Assembly (NCBI GenBank): GCA_903896915.1
Contig: CAITZN010000207.1
Span: forward strand, 1 to 6,436
Source of the DNA: an uncultured bacterium
Lineage (GTDB): Bacteria; Desulfobacterota; Desulfobulbia; Desulfobulbales; Desulfobulbaceae
DNA length: 6,436 bases
Direction of reading: 5' to 3'
Shown: one piece after another, positions 1 through 5,270 of the stretch
Layout of the letters: each line of letters opens with the position of its first letter
Position numbering within the stretch: the first letter of the stretch is position 1
Made by a program: the position numbers and the translations under genes
Notes under the pieces: model-generated
The model's input: the letters and a program-made list of their open reading frames with translations, nothing else
Told to the model about the DNA's origin: nothing
Databases searched by the model: none

Positions 1-1098
1 TACCGTGATGATCACGTCGTACTTCTCGTCTACAAGGGTCTGGATGTTCTTGACGTAGTCCGCCGATGCCTGGGTTTCGATATACGTGAACTCCAGCCCA
101 AGCTCGTCGGTCGCCTTCTTGGCACCTTCGTAGGCAAACTGGTTGAACGTGCCGTCGTTCACCCCGACACCATAGGCGGACAGTCTTTCTGCGGCGATGC
201 CGTAATTTGCGACCAGCACTTTCACAACCGCCTCCGCTCTTCGGCGGGAGAGATCATGGTTGTATTGAATTTCACCCTGATTATCGGTATGCCCTACCAC
301 CAGGAGTTTAAGGCCAGGACTCTGCTTGAGAAGTTTTGCTATTTCATCAAGCGCCGATTTTGATTCCGGTTTGATCTCGGTCTTATCAAGGTCGAACAGA
401 ATACCATAGAGAGCCACTTTGCCTGTTTTAGAAAGATCAAGGTTCATTTCTTCAGCCTTGACGACCGTTAAGGTATTCTGGAGCGGTTTTGTCTCGGTCA
501 CGTCAACCTGATAATAGGTGCGGCCTTTTTTTGCCTCAGTTTTGCCGACCTTGATTTCAAAACCCCAGAACATATTTTCAGCCGCATACACCGACACATA
601 GACATCACTGTTCTGGCCCGGAAGCCGGCCGGCAAGAAAACGTTTCGCACCGCCGCTGCTCGTAAAAACTGGCTCATACCCGGCCGCTTTTACAAACTCA
701 TCATACCTGCCGAACTCATCGCCCTTTGCCTCAAAAAGCGTTTCAAACCCTTTTTTCTGAAAAAGTTCGCGATAGTTCCCAATAATTTCCTCGGGTCCCA
801 CTCCTTCCGGAGCAACATAGGTAATTCTGGTCACCGCACCTTCGACCTTTTTCAGACTGGTGAAGATGCAAGAACCTTCCTCCGTTCTCTTGGCCGGGCC
901 AAGGGGCAGATTGTAGGCATCAAAATTCATGCTTTTATAGACGAGAATATCGGATCCTGAAATCCTGCCAGCTGCGGGATGATCCTTAGCCCCCTTGATA
1001 TCAGCGCCCCAGGCGGTCCCTATTGCAGAGATGCAAACAAATGCAAGCATAGCAAAAAGCTTGCGGGTGTTCCTAGAGGCATTGTTCATACCGTTCAT
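1..1098 (-). CDS. OmpA-family envelope protein with DUF4892-like middle region, fused in frame to a BMP-type substrate-binding protein fragment (3' end outside window)
   Basis: The 366 visible codons stay open to the left edge. The start is the ATG at 1098 with AGGAG seven bases upstream; a second in-frame ATG lies at 1089. Residues 1-32 form a signal peptide (R9, R12-K13, hydrophobic core 14-26, cleavage near AWGA). Residues 33 to about 205 resemble the DUF4892 region found ahead of some OmpA domains (DIKGAKDHP, then VTRITYVAPEG). Residues 226-312 are an OmpA C-terminal domain (ILFDLDK, VGHTDNQG, LSRRRAEAV) that binds peptidoglycan in the periplasm; D272 and R287 sit where the two diaminopimelate-contacting residues lie in OmpA. 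The domain breaks off after LSAYGVG: its last strand and the NRR motif, roughly 25 residues, are missing. From V313 the protein reads VNDGTFNQFAYEGAKKA and on to KYDVIITV, the interior of a BMP/PnrA lipoprotein without that family's signal peptide. The gene lies 35 bp downstream of the lipoprotein gene, probably in one operon. Domain calls are firm; whether the fusion is real is open. Confidence 0.88.
   Translation of the reverse strand, partial: MNGMNNASRNTRKLFAMLAFVCISAIGTAWGADIKGAKDHPAAGRISGSDILVYKSMNFDAYNLPLGPAKRTEEGSCIFTSLKKVEGAVTRITYVAPEGVGPEEIIGNYRELFQKKGFETLFEAKGDEFGRYDEFVKAAGYEPVFTSSGGAKRFLAGRLPGQNSDVYVSVYAAENMFWGFEIKVGKTEAKKGRTYYQVDVTETKPLQNTLTVVKAEEMNLDLSKTGKVALYGILFDLDKTEIKPESKSALDEIAKLLKQSPGLKLLVVGHTDNQGEIQYNHDLSRRRAEAVVKVLVANYGIAAERLSAYGVGVNDGTFNQFAYEGAKKATDELGLEFTYIETQASADYVKNIQTLVDEKYDVIITV
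160..171 (-). other. Junction between OmpA domain and BMP-type sequence
   Basis: This is the breakpoint inside the leftward gene. Codons 310-312 (Gly-Val-Gly) fit either parent: OmpA domains commonly continue from a Y-G-x-G turn, and BMP proteins carry a glycine-containing turn just before VNDGTFNQ. Upstream of it (codons 252-312) 31 of 61 codons end in G or C, about 51%. Downstream (codons 313-366) it is 44 of 54, about 81%. Both counts are by hand. The shift in protein family and in codon use at one point means two DNA sources were joined, by recombination at a short shared stretch or by an assembly error. Confidence 0.75.
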
Positions 1099-1133
1099 CT
1101 CGACGCTCCTTTCTTAAAGTACCGCAACGGAGT

Positions 1134-1655
1134 TCATTGCGCGGAATACTTGCTCAGGTTTGCAACCGCCTTGATCCCGGCTGCTTGCAGCTTTTCCTTG
1201 TCTTTGGCCATAAGCCCAAACGACACATATATAGAATATTGGCCCTTCAAAATATACAGCCCCGTAGGCACCAGAAAGTTATCATCACCGATGCCATCGA
1301 TCTTGGCAGCATCTGGGAACGCACTCTTGATTGCTTTGAAAATCGACACAGGTGTATTACCTGCCTCACGGGACTCTTTGTTCATAAAGGCTATCTGTGT
1401 CAAGCTCACCTGCAGGAATGCCTCGTCTTTTTCATACACGCACAGCTTCAAACCGACCCGCGGCTCTTCTTTGACGGTGCACTCTCCAAAACTGACACCG
1501 GTCAGCGCCTTGGCATCTTCCTTGGTGATGATCATAGCAGGCTCAATCATTTTGCCCCCAACACTGCCTGCCTTTTCCTTCGAGGTGCTGTCACATCCGC
1601 ACAACTGGCTGCAGGTAAGCATCATGCAGATTGCAACCAAAAATATTTTCCCCAT
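1134..1655 (-). CDS. Putative lipoprotein of unknown function
   Basis: This 173-aa protein starts at the ATG at 1655 with GGAGGT five bases upstream, an excellent ribosome binding site. Residues 1-20 are a lipoprotein signal peptide with lipobox L18-C19-G20 before the acylated C21. Asp at +2 (D22) would, by the E. coli rule, keep the protein in the inner membrane, though that rule may not hold here. The mature part has no membrane segment. It begins with an ITKEDAKALTG stretch, then carries a cysteine pair (C59, C72) and an IGDDNFLVPTGLYILKGQY segment. This order (helix ending in a 'G' turn, then a G-G/D-D loop, then a beta strand 'LYxxKG') resembles DUF3558-like lipoproteins, but that is an impression only. 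It is the first gene of a probable two-gene unit with the OmpA-type gene 35 bp downstream, which suggests an envelope role. No function can be assigned. Confidence 0.85.
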   Translation of the reverse strand: MGKIFLVAICMMLTCSQLCGCDSTSKEKAGSVGGKMIEPAMIITKEDAKALTGVSFGECTVKEEPRVGLKLCVYEKDEAFLQVSLTQIAFMNKESREAGNTPVSIFKAIKSAFPDAAKIDGIGDDNFLVPTGLYILKGQYSIYVSFGLMAKDKEKLQAAGIKAVANLSKYSAQ

Positions 1656-1799
1656 TTAATACCTCCATTATTTTGAATCAACCGTAACTTGAAAATCAAA
1701 GAACAGATAGAGGATTATCACCGCATTGTCTTCCCTATTTGGGATTGAATTCGTTCTAAGTAAACGGTAGTGAGTAACAAGTACCCAGTATGCGGCCCA

Positions 1800-1813
1800 G
1801 CAACACCGTTGCC
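1800..1813 (-). promoter_or_regulatory. Weak sigma-54-like promoter candidate for the lipoprotein/OmpA unit
   Basis: On the minus strand, GGCAACGGTGTTGC has GG and GC ten bases apart, with a full TTGC at -12 but only a partial -24 element (GGGCAA against TGGCAC). The predicted start would be near 1788, leaving a leader of about 130 bases before the lipoprotein ATG. It coincides with the small GCAAC/GTTGC hairpin, which may be the real reason for the pattern. Chance matches of GG-N10-GC are common, so this is only a candidate. Confidence 0.2.
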
Positions 1814-1851
1814 CAGACAAGGTTTATTGCCGCCAACATCCTGTTATCAAT

Positions 1852-1953
1852 GCAATTAATAAATAACGACCGTGCACACGGAACTGAGGGTGAGTAATAG
1901 CTATCCAACAGACCCTGCTCTCAAAAAAAATAATGCTGCAATAAACAAATAAC
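1852..1953. repeat. Imperfect 16-bp direct repeat in the control region
   Basis: GCAATTAATAAATAAC (1852-1867) and GCAATAAACAAATAAC (1938-1953) agree at 14 of 16 bases, with starts 86 bp apart. The second copy overlaps the IHF-type site. They could be paired regulator-binding sites or simply AT-rich sequence. Confidence 0.4.
1870..1881. promoter_or_regulatory. Inverted repeat, candidate enhancer site for a sigma-54 activator
   Basis: CCGTGCACACGG is a 12-bp inverted repeat with 5-bp arms (CCGTG and CACGG). It lies about 150 bp upstream of the predicted sigma-54 start, the usual distance for an NtrC-type activator binding site, and on the far side of the IHF-type site. The symmetry is seen directly; the role is inferred from position. 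No activator gene is present in the window. Confidence 0.4.
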
Positions 1954-1962
1954 ATCTTGATT
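1950..1962 (-). promoter_or_regulatory. IHF binding site
   Basis: On the minus strand, AATCAAGATGTTA matches every fixed position of the E. coli IHF consensus WATCAANNNNTTR. It is centred about 73 bp upstream of the predicted sigma-54 transcription start, between the promoter and the inverted repeat at 1870, which is the classical position for a DNA bend that brings a distant activator to sigma-54 RNA polymerase. Confidence 0.55.
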
Positions 1963-2001
1963 ACAGGGCATTAATTTACAAGTAATCTTCAAAATCAGCA
2001 A

Positions 2002-2018
2002 TTGGCACTCCGCATGCT
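2002..2018 (+). promoter_or_regulatory. Sigma-54 (RpoN) -24/-12 promoter for the 51-aa lipoprotein gene
   Basis: TTGGCACTCCGCATGCT has the complete -24 element TTGGCAC and a -12 element ATGC that differs from TTGC at one base. GG (2004-2005) and GC (2016-2017) are exactly ten bases apart, as required. The predicted start is near 2029, giving a leader of about 63 bases to the ATG at 2092. The IHF-type site and upstream inverted repeat strengthen the call. It implies activation by an unidentified NtrC-type regulator. Confidence 0.7.
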
Positions 2019-2091
2019 TTATGAGAGTTATATCATACCATCAAAATCTATTGAGGATATGATCTTTCAATACGAAGCAAAGGAGGGTGCC

Positions 2092-2247
2092 ATGAAGAGA
2101 ATCATTATGTTGGGGGTAGTGTTGGCGACAATACTTGTATCTCTTGGAGGGTGTTGTTGGCCTGGATATTGGCACGATGGGTATGGTAGGGGAAGACATG
2201 ACAGATATGACCATTACCAAGACAGGGGATACCATGAAAGAAGATAA
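2092..2247 (+). CDS. Small lipoprotein with a His/Arg/Tyr/Asp-rich tail
   Basis: This gene encodes a 51-aa precursor. The ATG at 2092 is chosen because AGGAGG lies at 2081-2086 and because residues 1-20 from there form a complete lipoprotein signal peptide (K2-R3, hydrophobic core 4-17, lipobox L18-G19-G20 before C21). An in-frame start 90 bp upstream would bury the signal peptide and lies inside the promoter. Cys22 at +2 would permit export to the outer membrane under the E. coli rule. The mature tail from W23 contains only W, P, G, Y, H, D, R, Q and E, with 6 Arg, 5 Tyr, 5 Gly, 4 His and 4 Asp among 29 residues. It is probably unstructured. Metal or polyanion binding is possible but not shown. 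A strong sigma-54 promoter lies just upstream, so the protein is probably made in response to a specific signal. No family was recognised. Confidence 0.8.
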   Translation: MKRIIMLGVVLATILVSLGGCCWPGYWHDGYGRGRHDRYDHYQDRGYHERR

Positions 2248-2330
2248 GCCGAGTGTGCTTCACACCTGATCCTTGGATACGCAATGGAATCACTTACCCG
2301 AACAGGAAAAAACATTTTTTCAAAGGGCGA

Positions 2331-2351
2331 GGGTTTAATATTCTTAAACCC
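2331..2351 (+). promoter_or_regulatory. Perfect 8-bp inverted repeat in the leader of the 68-aa gene
   Basis: GGGTTTAA (2331-2338) and TTAAACCC (2344-2351) form a perfect stem around a 5-base loop. The stem ends three bases before the GGAG ribosome binding site (2355-2358). No T-run follows, so it is not a standard terminator. It could be an operator for a dimeric repressor or an RNA hairpin that affects translation or stability. A second AT-rich inverted repeat, GAAAAAA/TTTTTTC, lies at 2306-2321. Confidence 0.45.
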
Positions 2352-2365
2352 CGTGGAGAATTATC

Positions 2366-2572
2366 ATGAACAACACAACAATAGATGCATATAAAGGCTG
2401 GTCTATTTCTGTGACTGCCGAGAAAAATATGTGCGCAAATTTCAGCTTTGATATTATTTCCCCTTCTGGCCACCGCCAACATGTCGCAATGGGTGGAGAC
2501 AACAGGTGGCGTGCAATGGAAAGAGCTAAAGAGATGATTGATATGGAATTCGCCCTGGCCGAAGCAGAGTAA
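2366..2572 (+). CDS. Small conserved-type cytoplasmic protein, function unknown
   Basis: This is a 68-aa protein from the ATG at 2366, with GGAG seven bases upstream. It has no signal peptide or membrane segment. The sequence looks like a compact alpha/beta fold: strands around YKGWSISVTA (9-18) and NFSFDIISPSG (25-35), a glycine turn (MGGDNR, 42-47), then a long acidic amphipathic helix (RAMERAKEMIDMEFALAEAE, 49-68). The 'Y-x-G-W ... S-P-x-G ... D ... A ... A' layout recalls small CV_2116-like domain proteins, but I cannot confirm this without a search. It lies 118 bp after the small lipoprotein gene and has its own hairpin leader, so it may be controlled separately. No function is proposed. 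Confidence 0.72.
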   Translation: MNNTTIDAYKGWSISVTAEKNMCANFSFDIISPSGHRQHVAMGGDNRWRAMERAKEMIDMEFALAEAE

Positions 2573-2756
2573 AAAAATCTGCCGTGCAAGAGCAAAATTT
2601 AAAGCCTTGGTAATTCTCCCTGGAAGAATAGAAAATTTGGTCTCAATGCTAGGGCACTATCTCCAGGTCGTCAAATTTCTTAACCGGGCCATAACTAACC
2701 CGATATTTTCAGTTACAGGCCAGGCACGGCCGATGATACCGTGGACGAGGTAACAG

Positions 2757-3302
2757 ATGGATTTTTCAAAATTAATCGCTATCAGGCAAAGCGTCAGAAA
2801 CTACGAAGATAAACCCGTTGAGGAGGAAAAAATCAGGGAGTTGATTGAAGCCGTACGCCTTGCCCCATCGGCAAGCAACTCTCAACCTTGGAAATTGATT
2901 ATCGTCAACGACCCCGTACTCAAGACCCGAGTGGCAAAATCAACGTTTAATGCGCTTATTTCTTTTAATAAATTCTCTGTCCAGGCACCGATTCTGGCCG
3001 TATTGGTTATTGAAAAACCGAAAATGATAACTCAAATAGGTGGCAAACTAAAAGATAGAGAATTCTCTCTGATAGATATCGGCATTGCCGCCGAACATTT
3101 TTGTCTTCAGGCCGCAGACTTGGGTTTGGGGACCTGCATGCTTGGCTGGTTTGACGAAACAGCAATCAAACAGCTTCTCCATATTCCTGATCAAAAGCGG
3201 ATAGGCCTTGTCATCACCCTCGGTTATGCGAAAAAAGACGACCTCTTACGCAAAAAAAACAGAAAAAGCCGTGAGGAAATGTGCCATTACAACAGGTATT
3301 GA
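2757..3302 (+). CDS. Nitroreductase family protein (FMN-dependent)
   Basis: This 181-aa protein starts at the ATG at 2757, with GAGG six bases upstream. It is a complete small nitroreductase-fold flavoenzyme: the N-terminal RQSVRNYEDKPV (10-21) supplies the FMN-phosphate arginines, APSASNSQPWKLIIV (36-50) is the conserved Ser/Asn-Gln-Pro-Trp flavin segment, and DIGIAAEHFCLQAADLGLG (107-125) followed by TCMLGWFDE is the central helix and FMN-binding loop. LVITLGYAKKDD (151-162) is the last core strand, and the basic tail RKKNRKSREEMCHYNRY is typical of the family. Such enzymes act as cytoplasmic homodimers, passing electrons from NAD(P)H through FMN to nitroaromatics, quinones or other acceptors. 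The true substrate cannot be read from sequence. The 184 bp upstream holds no clear gene or promoter. Confidence 0.93.
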   Translation: MDFSKLIAIRQSVRNYEDKPVEEEKIRELIEAVRLAPSASNSQPWKLIIVNDPVLKTRVAKSTFNALISFNKFSVQAPILAVLVIEKPKMITQIGGKLKDREFSLIDIGIAAEHFCLQAADLGLGTCMLGWFDETAIKQLLHIPDQKRIGLVITLGYAKKDDLLRKKNRKSREEMCHYNRY

Positions 3303-3320
3303 CATCCATTCTATTGCAAC

Positions 3321-3409
3321 TGATCGGTATCAATATCAGAGGAGTGGCCCCGGAATTTTCAACTAGGCTTTAAATGGACAACTGCCCCAGGTGATCGGGA
3401 GTAATCAGA
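3321..3409. repeat. Compound direct repeats in a convergent gap, possible transposon-end relic
   Basis: The 141-bp gap between two convergent genes contains two nested repeat pairs. The outer pair starts TGATCGG and ends ATCAGA (3321-3340 and 3392-3409), with starts 71 bp apart. The inner pair runs from GGC to CAACT (3346-3364 and 3366-3383), back to back, sharing GGC, a central AAT and CAACT. On the minus strand the block starts at 3415 with TGTCAATCTGATTACTCC. Multiple short terminal repeats beginning TG are characteristic of IS21-family ends, so this could be a leftover IS end. No transposase remains, and the family assignment is a guess. Confidence 0.3.
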
Positions 3410-3443
3410 TTGACAAGAAGGGGATGAAGCGGGTGCGTTATCA

Positions 3444-3623
3444 TTAAATACGGCCATCCTCGATACAAATTGCTCCAGCAGCGATCAACTTATCGTGAAG
3501 TTTACCGCCATTCTTACGGACCATCTCATCCTTGAGTTCAAGCTTACCTTTCCGGAATGCAAACAGGACGTCTTCATTTTCAAACATTACTGCTGGAGCT
3601 GTGCCTTGCTCGTATTTTGCCAT
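3444..3623 (-). CDS. Small hypothetical protein (59 aa)
   Basis: A short leftward gene starts at the ATG at 3623 with AGGAG (3630-3634) six bases upstream, and ends at TAA 3444-3446. The product begins MAKYEQGTAPAVMFENED and ends GAICIEDGRI. It is soluble, with no signal peptide. The centre is charged and probably helical (FRKGKLELKDEMVRKNGGKL), followed by a hydrophobic strand (LIAAGAICI). There is one cysteine. The good ribosome binding site, the clean length and codon use like that of its neighbours all support a real gene. It lies 101 bp downstream of the SGNH hydrolase gene on the same strand and may be cotranscribed with it. I do not recognise a family. Confidence 0.7.
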   Translation of the reverse strand: MAKYEQGTAPAVMFENEDVLFAFRKGKLELKDEMVRKNGGKLHDKLIAAGAICIEDGRI

Positions 3624-3724
3624 TTATTTCTCCTGAAACTGGTCTAGATGTTCATATCATTCTGAGTAATTGCATGATGATAACAAACCACTGATGGATG
3701 AATGACCTGTTCTTCTGTGTTGTA

Positions 3725-4351
3725 TCATCCAATAAGCTCTTTGACCTTCACCGCTACCGCTTTCCCCAGTTTACGTTGCTCTTCTCCTTCAAAATGAATC
3801 CCATCCAACTGACTTGAAACGATCACCACCGACGTGTCCAGATAGGCACAGCCCAACTCCTTCGCAACCCGTCCATAATGCTCAGAAAACTTCCGCGATT
3901 TTCTCTCCGCGTCTTCAAACATCTCTGCATACTCCGTGAGAGCCGCCGTCGGTGGCGGCACTAAAAGCAGCACCTGCGGCCCTCGCCCCTCTCGCCCAGC
4001 CTGACTCTCTTGCACCACACGCACCAGCACGCCGGCGCCTTGTGCAATATCATACGCCGAAAGGCTGAACCGTTTTTTGAGATCATTGGTCCCCAACAGA
4101 ATTATAACTAAATCCAATGGTCGATGAGATTCTAGGCAGGGAATCAGGTAGTCACGTCCATTCTTATAGCCTTCAAGAGGATCGTCCCACACAGTGGTTC
4201 GACCACCCAAGCCTTCTTCGATCACTTCGTAGTCGCGTCCCAGTGTTTGCCCCAAAATGCGTGGCCAGCGGTTCTCTGCGCCAAAACGATCTTTTGTGAC
4301 GGGATCGTAGCCCCATGTATTCGAATCGCCATAACAGAGGATATGTTTCAC
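3725..4351 (-). CDS. SGNH/GDSL hydrolase, arylesterase/acyltransferase type
   Basis: This 208-aa enzyme is called from the GTG at 4351, which has AGGAG (4361-4365) nine bases upstream. A TTG at 4372 in the same frame would put that site inside the gene. Block I is KHILCYGDSNTWG with the nucleophile S10. Block II is EEGLGGRTT (45-53), block III is GTND (87-90, N89 for the oxyanion hole), and block V is DGIHF (183-187) with D183 and H186 completing the triad. The N-terminal layout, the IEEGLGGRTTVWDDP stretch and LDLVIILLGTND closely follow the M. smegmatis arylesterase/acyltransferase (MsAcT) group, which hydrolyses short-chain and aryl esters and can transfer acyl groups to alcohols. No signal peptide is present, so it is cytoplasmic. 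The length is normal for the group. It follows the nitroreductase gene by 111 bp on the same strand. The natural substrate is unknown. Confidence 0.92.
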   Translation of the reverse strand: MKHILCYGDSNTWGYDPVTKDRFGAENRWPRILGQTLGRDYEVIEEGLGGRTTVWDDPLEGYKNGRDYLIPCLESHRPLDLVIILLGTNDLKKRFSLSAYDIAQGAGVLVRVVQESQAGREGRGPQVLLLVPPPTAALTEYAEMFEDAERKSRKFSEHYGRVAKELGCAYLDTSVVIVSSQLDGIHFEGEEQRKLGKAVAVKVKELIG

Positions 4352-4462
4352 TACAGTTCTCTCCTGTAACAATGAATAGCCTGTTTAACAAAAATACCGC
4401 TGGAGCGTCCGTAATCGGCTGGTTTGATCTTGTTGGGTGATAATAATTTCAAGCAGTTCTAT

Positions 4463-5029
4463 TCAAAACATCTTCGTGCCAAACGTATCAAGATGAACCA
4501 TGTCGGATACCGGTTTGCGCGGGGGCCCTACCTTCGGTTCGACTGCCGGACGTCCGATGGGAATGACGGCAACCACTTCGTAGCCAACCGGGAGGTCAAT
4601 CATTTTTTTACAGGCGTCATGGTCCATAAGGCCGACCACGACTGTTCCAAGTCCCATTTCGTGAGCTTTCAAGCAAAGCGTCTGCGTGGCGATGCCCAGA
4701 TCAAACATGTACCAGTTGGAGTATTTGGTGGATTCCTTGCCCCCATAACAGCCAGAGACACCTGTCTTGGCACACACAACGATTAGTGCGGAAGCGGCAA
4801 GGGAACATGTGGTTGCAGGATTTTTCCCTTTATCCATCATATATGTCGCAGTCACCTTTTGGATCAATTCTCTATCTCTTACTACAACAAATTCCCAAAC
4901 CTGTGTATTTCCCCAGGAAGGTGACCATCGTACTGATTCAAAGATCTGCTGCAACTCTTGATCGGTAACGACATCCTCTGTGAACCTTCTAATGCTGCGT
5001 CTTGTTACTATAGCTTCCTGCAATTCCAT
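4463..5029 (-). CDS. Nitroreductase family protein, second type
   Basis: Two adjacent ATG codons (5032 and 5029) are available. The inner one is preferred because AGGAGG (5037-5042) lies seven bases from it and only four from the outer one, giving 188 aa. RRSIRRF (10-16) supplies the FMN-phosphate arginines, and SPSWGNTQVWEFVVV (37-51) is the flavin-contact segment, with W-G-N-T-Q-V-W in place of the usual S-N-x-Q-P-W. DLGIATQTLCLKAHEMGLG (110-128), then TVVVGLMD, is the central helix and loop, and VVAVIPIGRP (152-161) is the last strand. The GPPRKPVSDMVHLDTFG tail is typical of this subgroup. It differs clearly from the nitroreductase at 2757, so the two are not recent duplicates. Expected activity is NAD(P)H-dependent reduction through FMN, in the cytoplasm, with unknown substrate. 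It may be the first gene of a leftward unit with the SGNH hydrolase. Confidence 0.92.
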   Translation of the reverse strand: MELQEAIVTRRSIRRFTEDVVTDQELQQIFESVRWSPSWGNTQVWEFVVVRDRELIQKVTATYMMDKGKNPATTCSLAASALIVVCAKTGVSGCYGGKESTKYSNWYMFDLGIATQTLCLKAHEMGLGTVVVGLMDHDACKKMIDLPVGYEVVAVIPIGRPAVEPKVGPPRKPVSDMVHLDTFGTKMF

Positions 5030-5084
5030 CATCTGGCCTCCTTATTTTATTGATTATCGTTAGACGACACGTTGACGGCCTGCT

Positions 5085-5100
5085 GCTAGCAGTATGCCAA
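5085..5100 (-). promoter_or_regulatory. Sigma-54-like promoter candidate for the second nitroreductase
   Basis: On the minus strand, TTGGCATACTGCTAGC has GG (5098-5097) and GC (5086-5085) ten bases apart, five of six matches at -24 (TGGCAT) and three of four at -12 (TAGC). The predicted start is near 5073, about 40 bases before the ATG. It overlaps a perfect palindrome, CTGCTAGCAG (5083-5092). No IHF consensus was seen nearby, so support is weaker than for the site at 2002. Confidence 0.35.
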
Positions 5101-5250
5101 GTAGCTATTTCAACAGGTTAGTTTGAGATTACCCTTAATACGGGTCATTTTCAACTGCGGAAAATCTGCGGCAACGGCTGACTACTATGTCTTGTCATTC
5201 TCATAATAAGGTCCTACCTTTGAAAAAGTTCATCAGTTTATTGACGCCTG

Positions 5251-5270
5251 TGGTAAACGCGTTGGTAAAC
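5251..5270 (+). repeat. Tandem TGGTAAAC repeats upstream of the methyltransferase
   Basis: TGGTAAAC occurs at 5251-5258 and again at 5263-5270, 12 bp apart, around the palindrome AACGCGTT (5256-5263). The pair ends 72 bp before the methyltransferase ATG and directly follows a -35-like TTGACG at 5241-5246. This could be an operator, but no convincing -10 box goes with it. Confidence 0.3.

Larger units (their letters stand above)
1667..2001. other. Divergent intergenic regulatory region
   Basis: About 335 bp separate the leftward lipoprotein gene from the rightward sigma-54 promoter. No credible coding region was found on either strand. It holds an IHF-type site, a 12-bp inverted repeat, a 16-bp imperfect direct repeat, a small hairpin (GCAAC at 1800-1804 pairing with GTTGC at 1808-1812) and a loose repeat beginning GTGAGTAA/C at 1770 and 1890. 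The density of symmetric elements suggests control DNA for both divergent units. I see no convincing sigma-70 promoter for the leftward genes. Confidence 0.6.

Noticed and set aside
979..1676. Two long rightward frames opposite the lipoprotein and OmpA genes
   Set aside because: They lie antisense to genes with good ribosome binding sites and signal peptides; their products have no domain-like pattern and no start signals.
1770..1907. GTGAGTAA/C motifs that recall a 16S rRNA segment
   Set aside because: The flanking bases do not continue as rRNA; only a short loose repeat is present.
2002..2091. Upstream in-frame start for the small lipoprotein
   Set aside because: It would start within the sigma-54 promoter and place 30 residues ahead of a complete lipoprotein signal peptide.
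2538..2753. 71-aa rightward frame between the 68-aa gene and the nitroreductase
   Set aside because: It overlaps the end of the 68-aa gene in another frame, lacks a ribosome binding site and has no recognisable pattern.
4352..4372. TTG start seven codons upstream for the SGNH hydrolase
   Set aside because: The AGGAG that serves the GTG at 4351 would be inside the coding region, and relatives begin at about the GTG position.
4470..4490. Minus-strand TTTGGCACG resembling a sigma-54 -24 element
   Set aside because: There is no GC ten bases after the GG, and it lies in the coding end of the nitroreductase.
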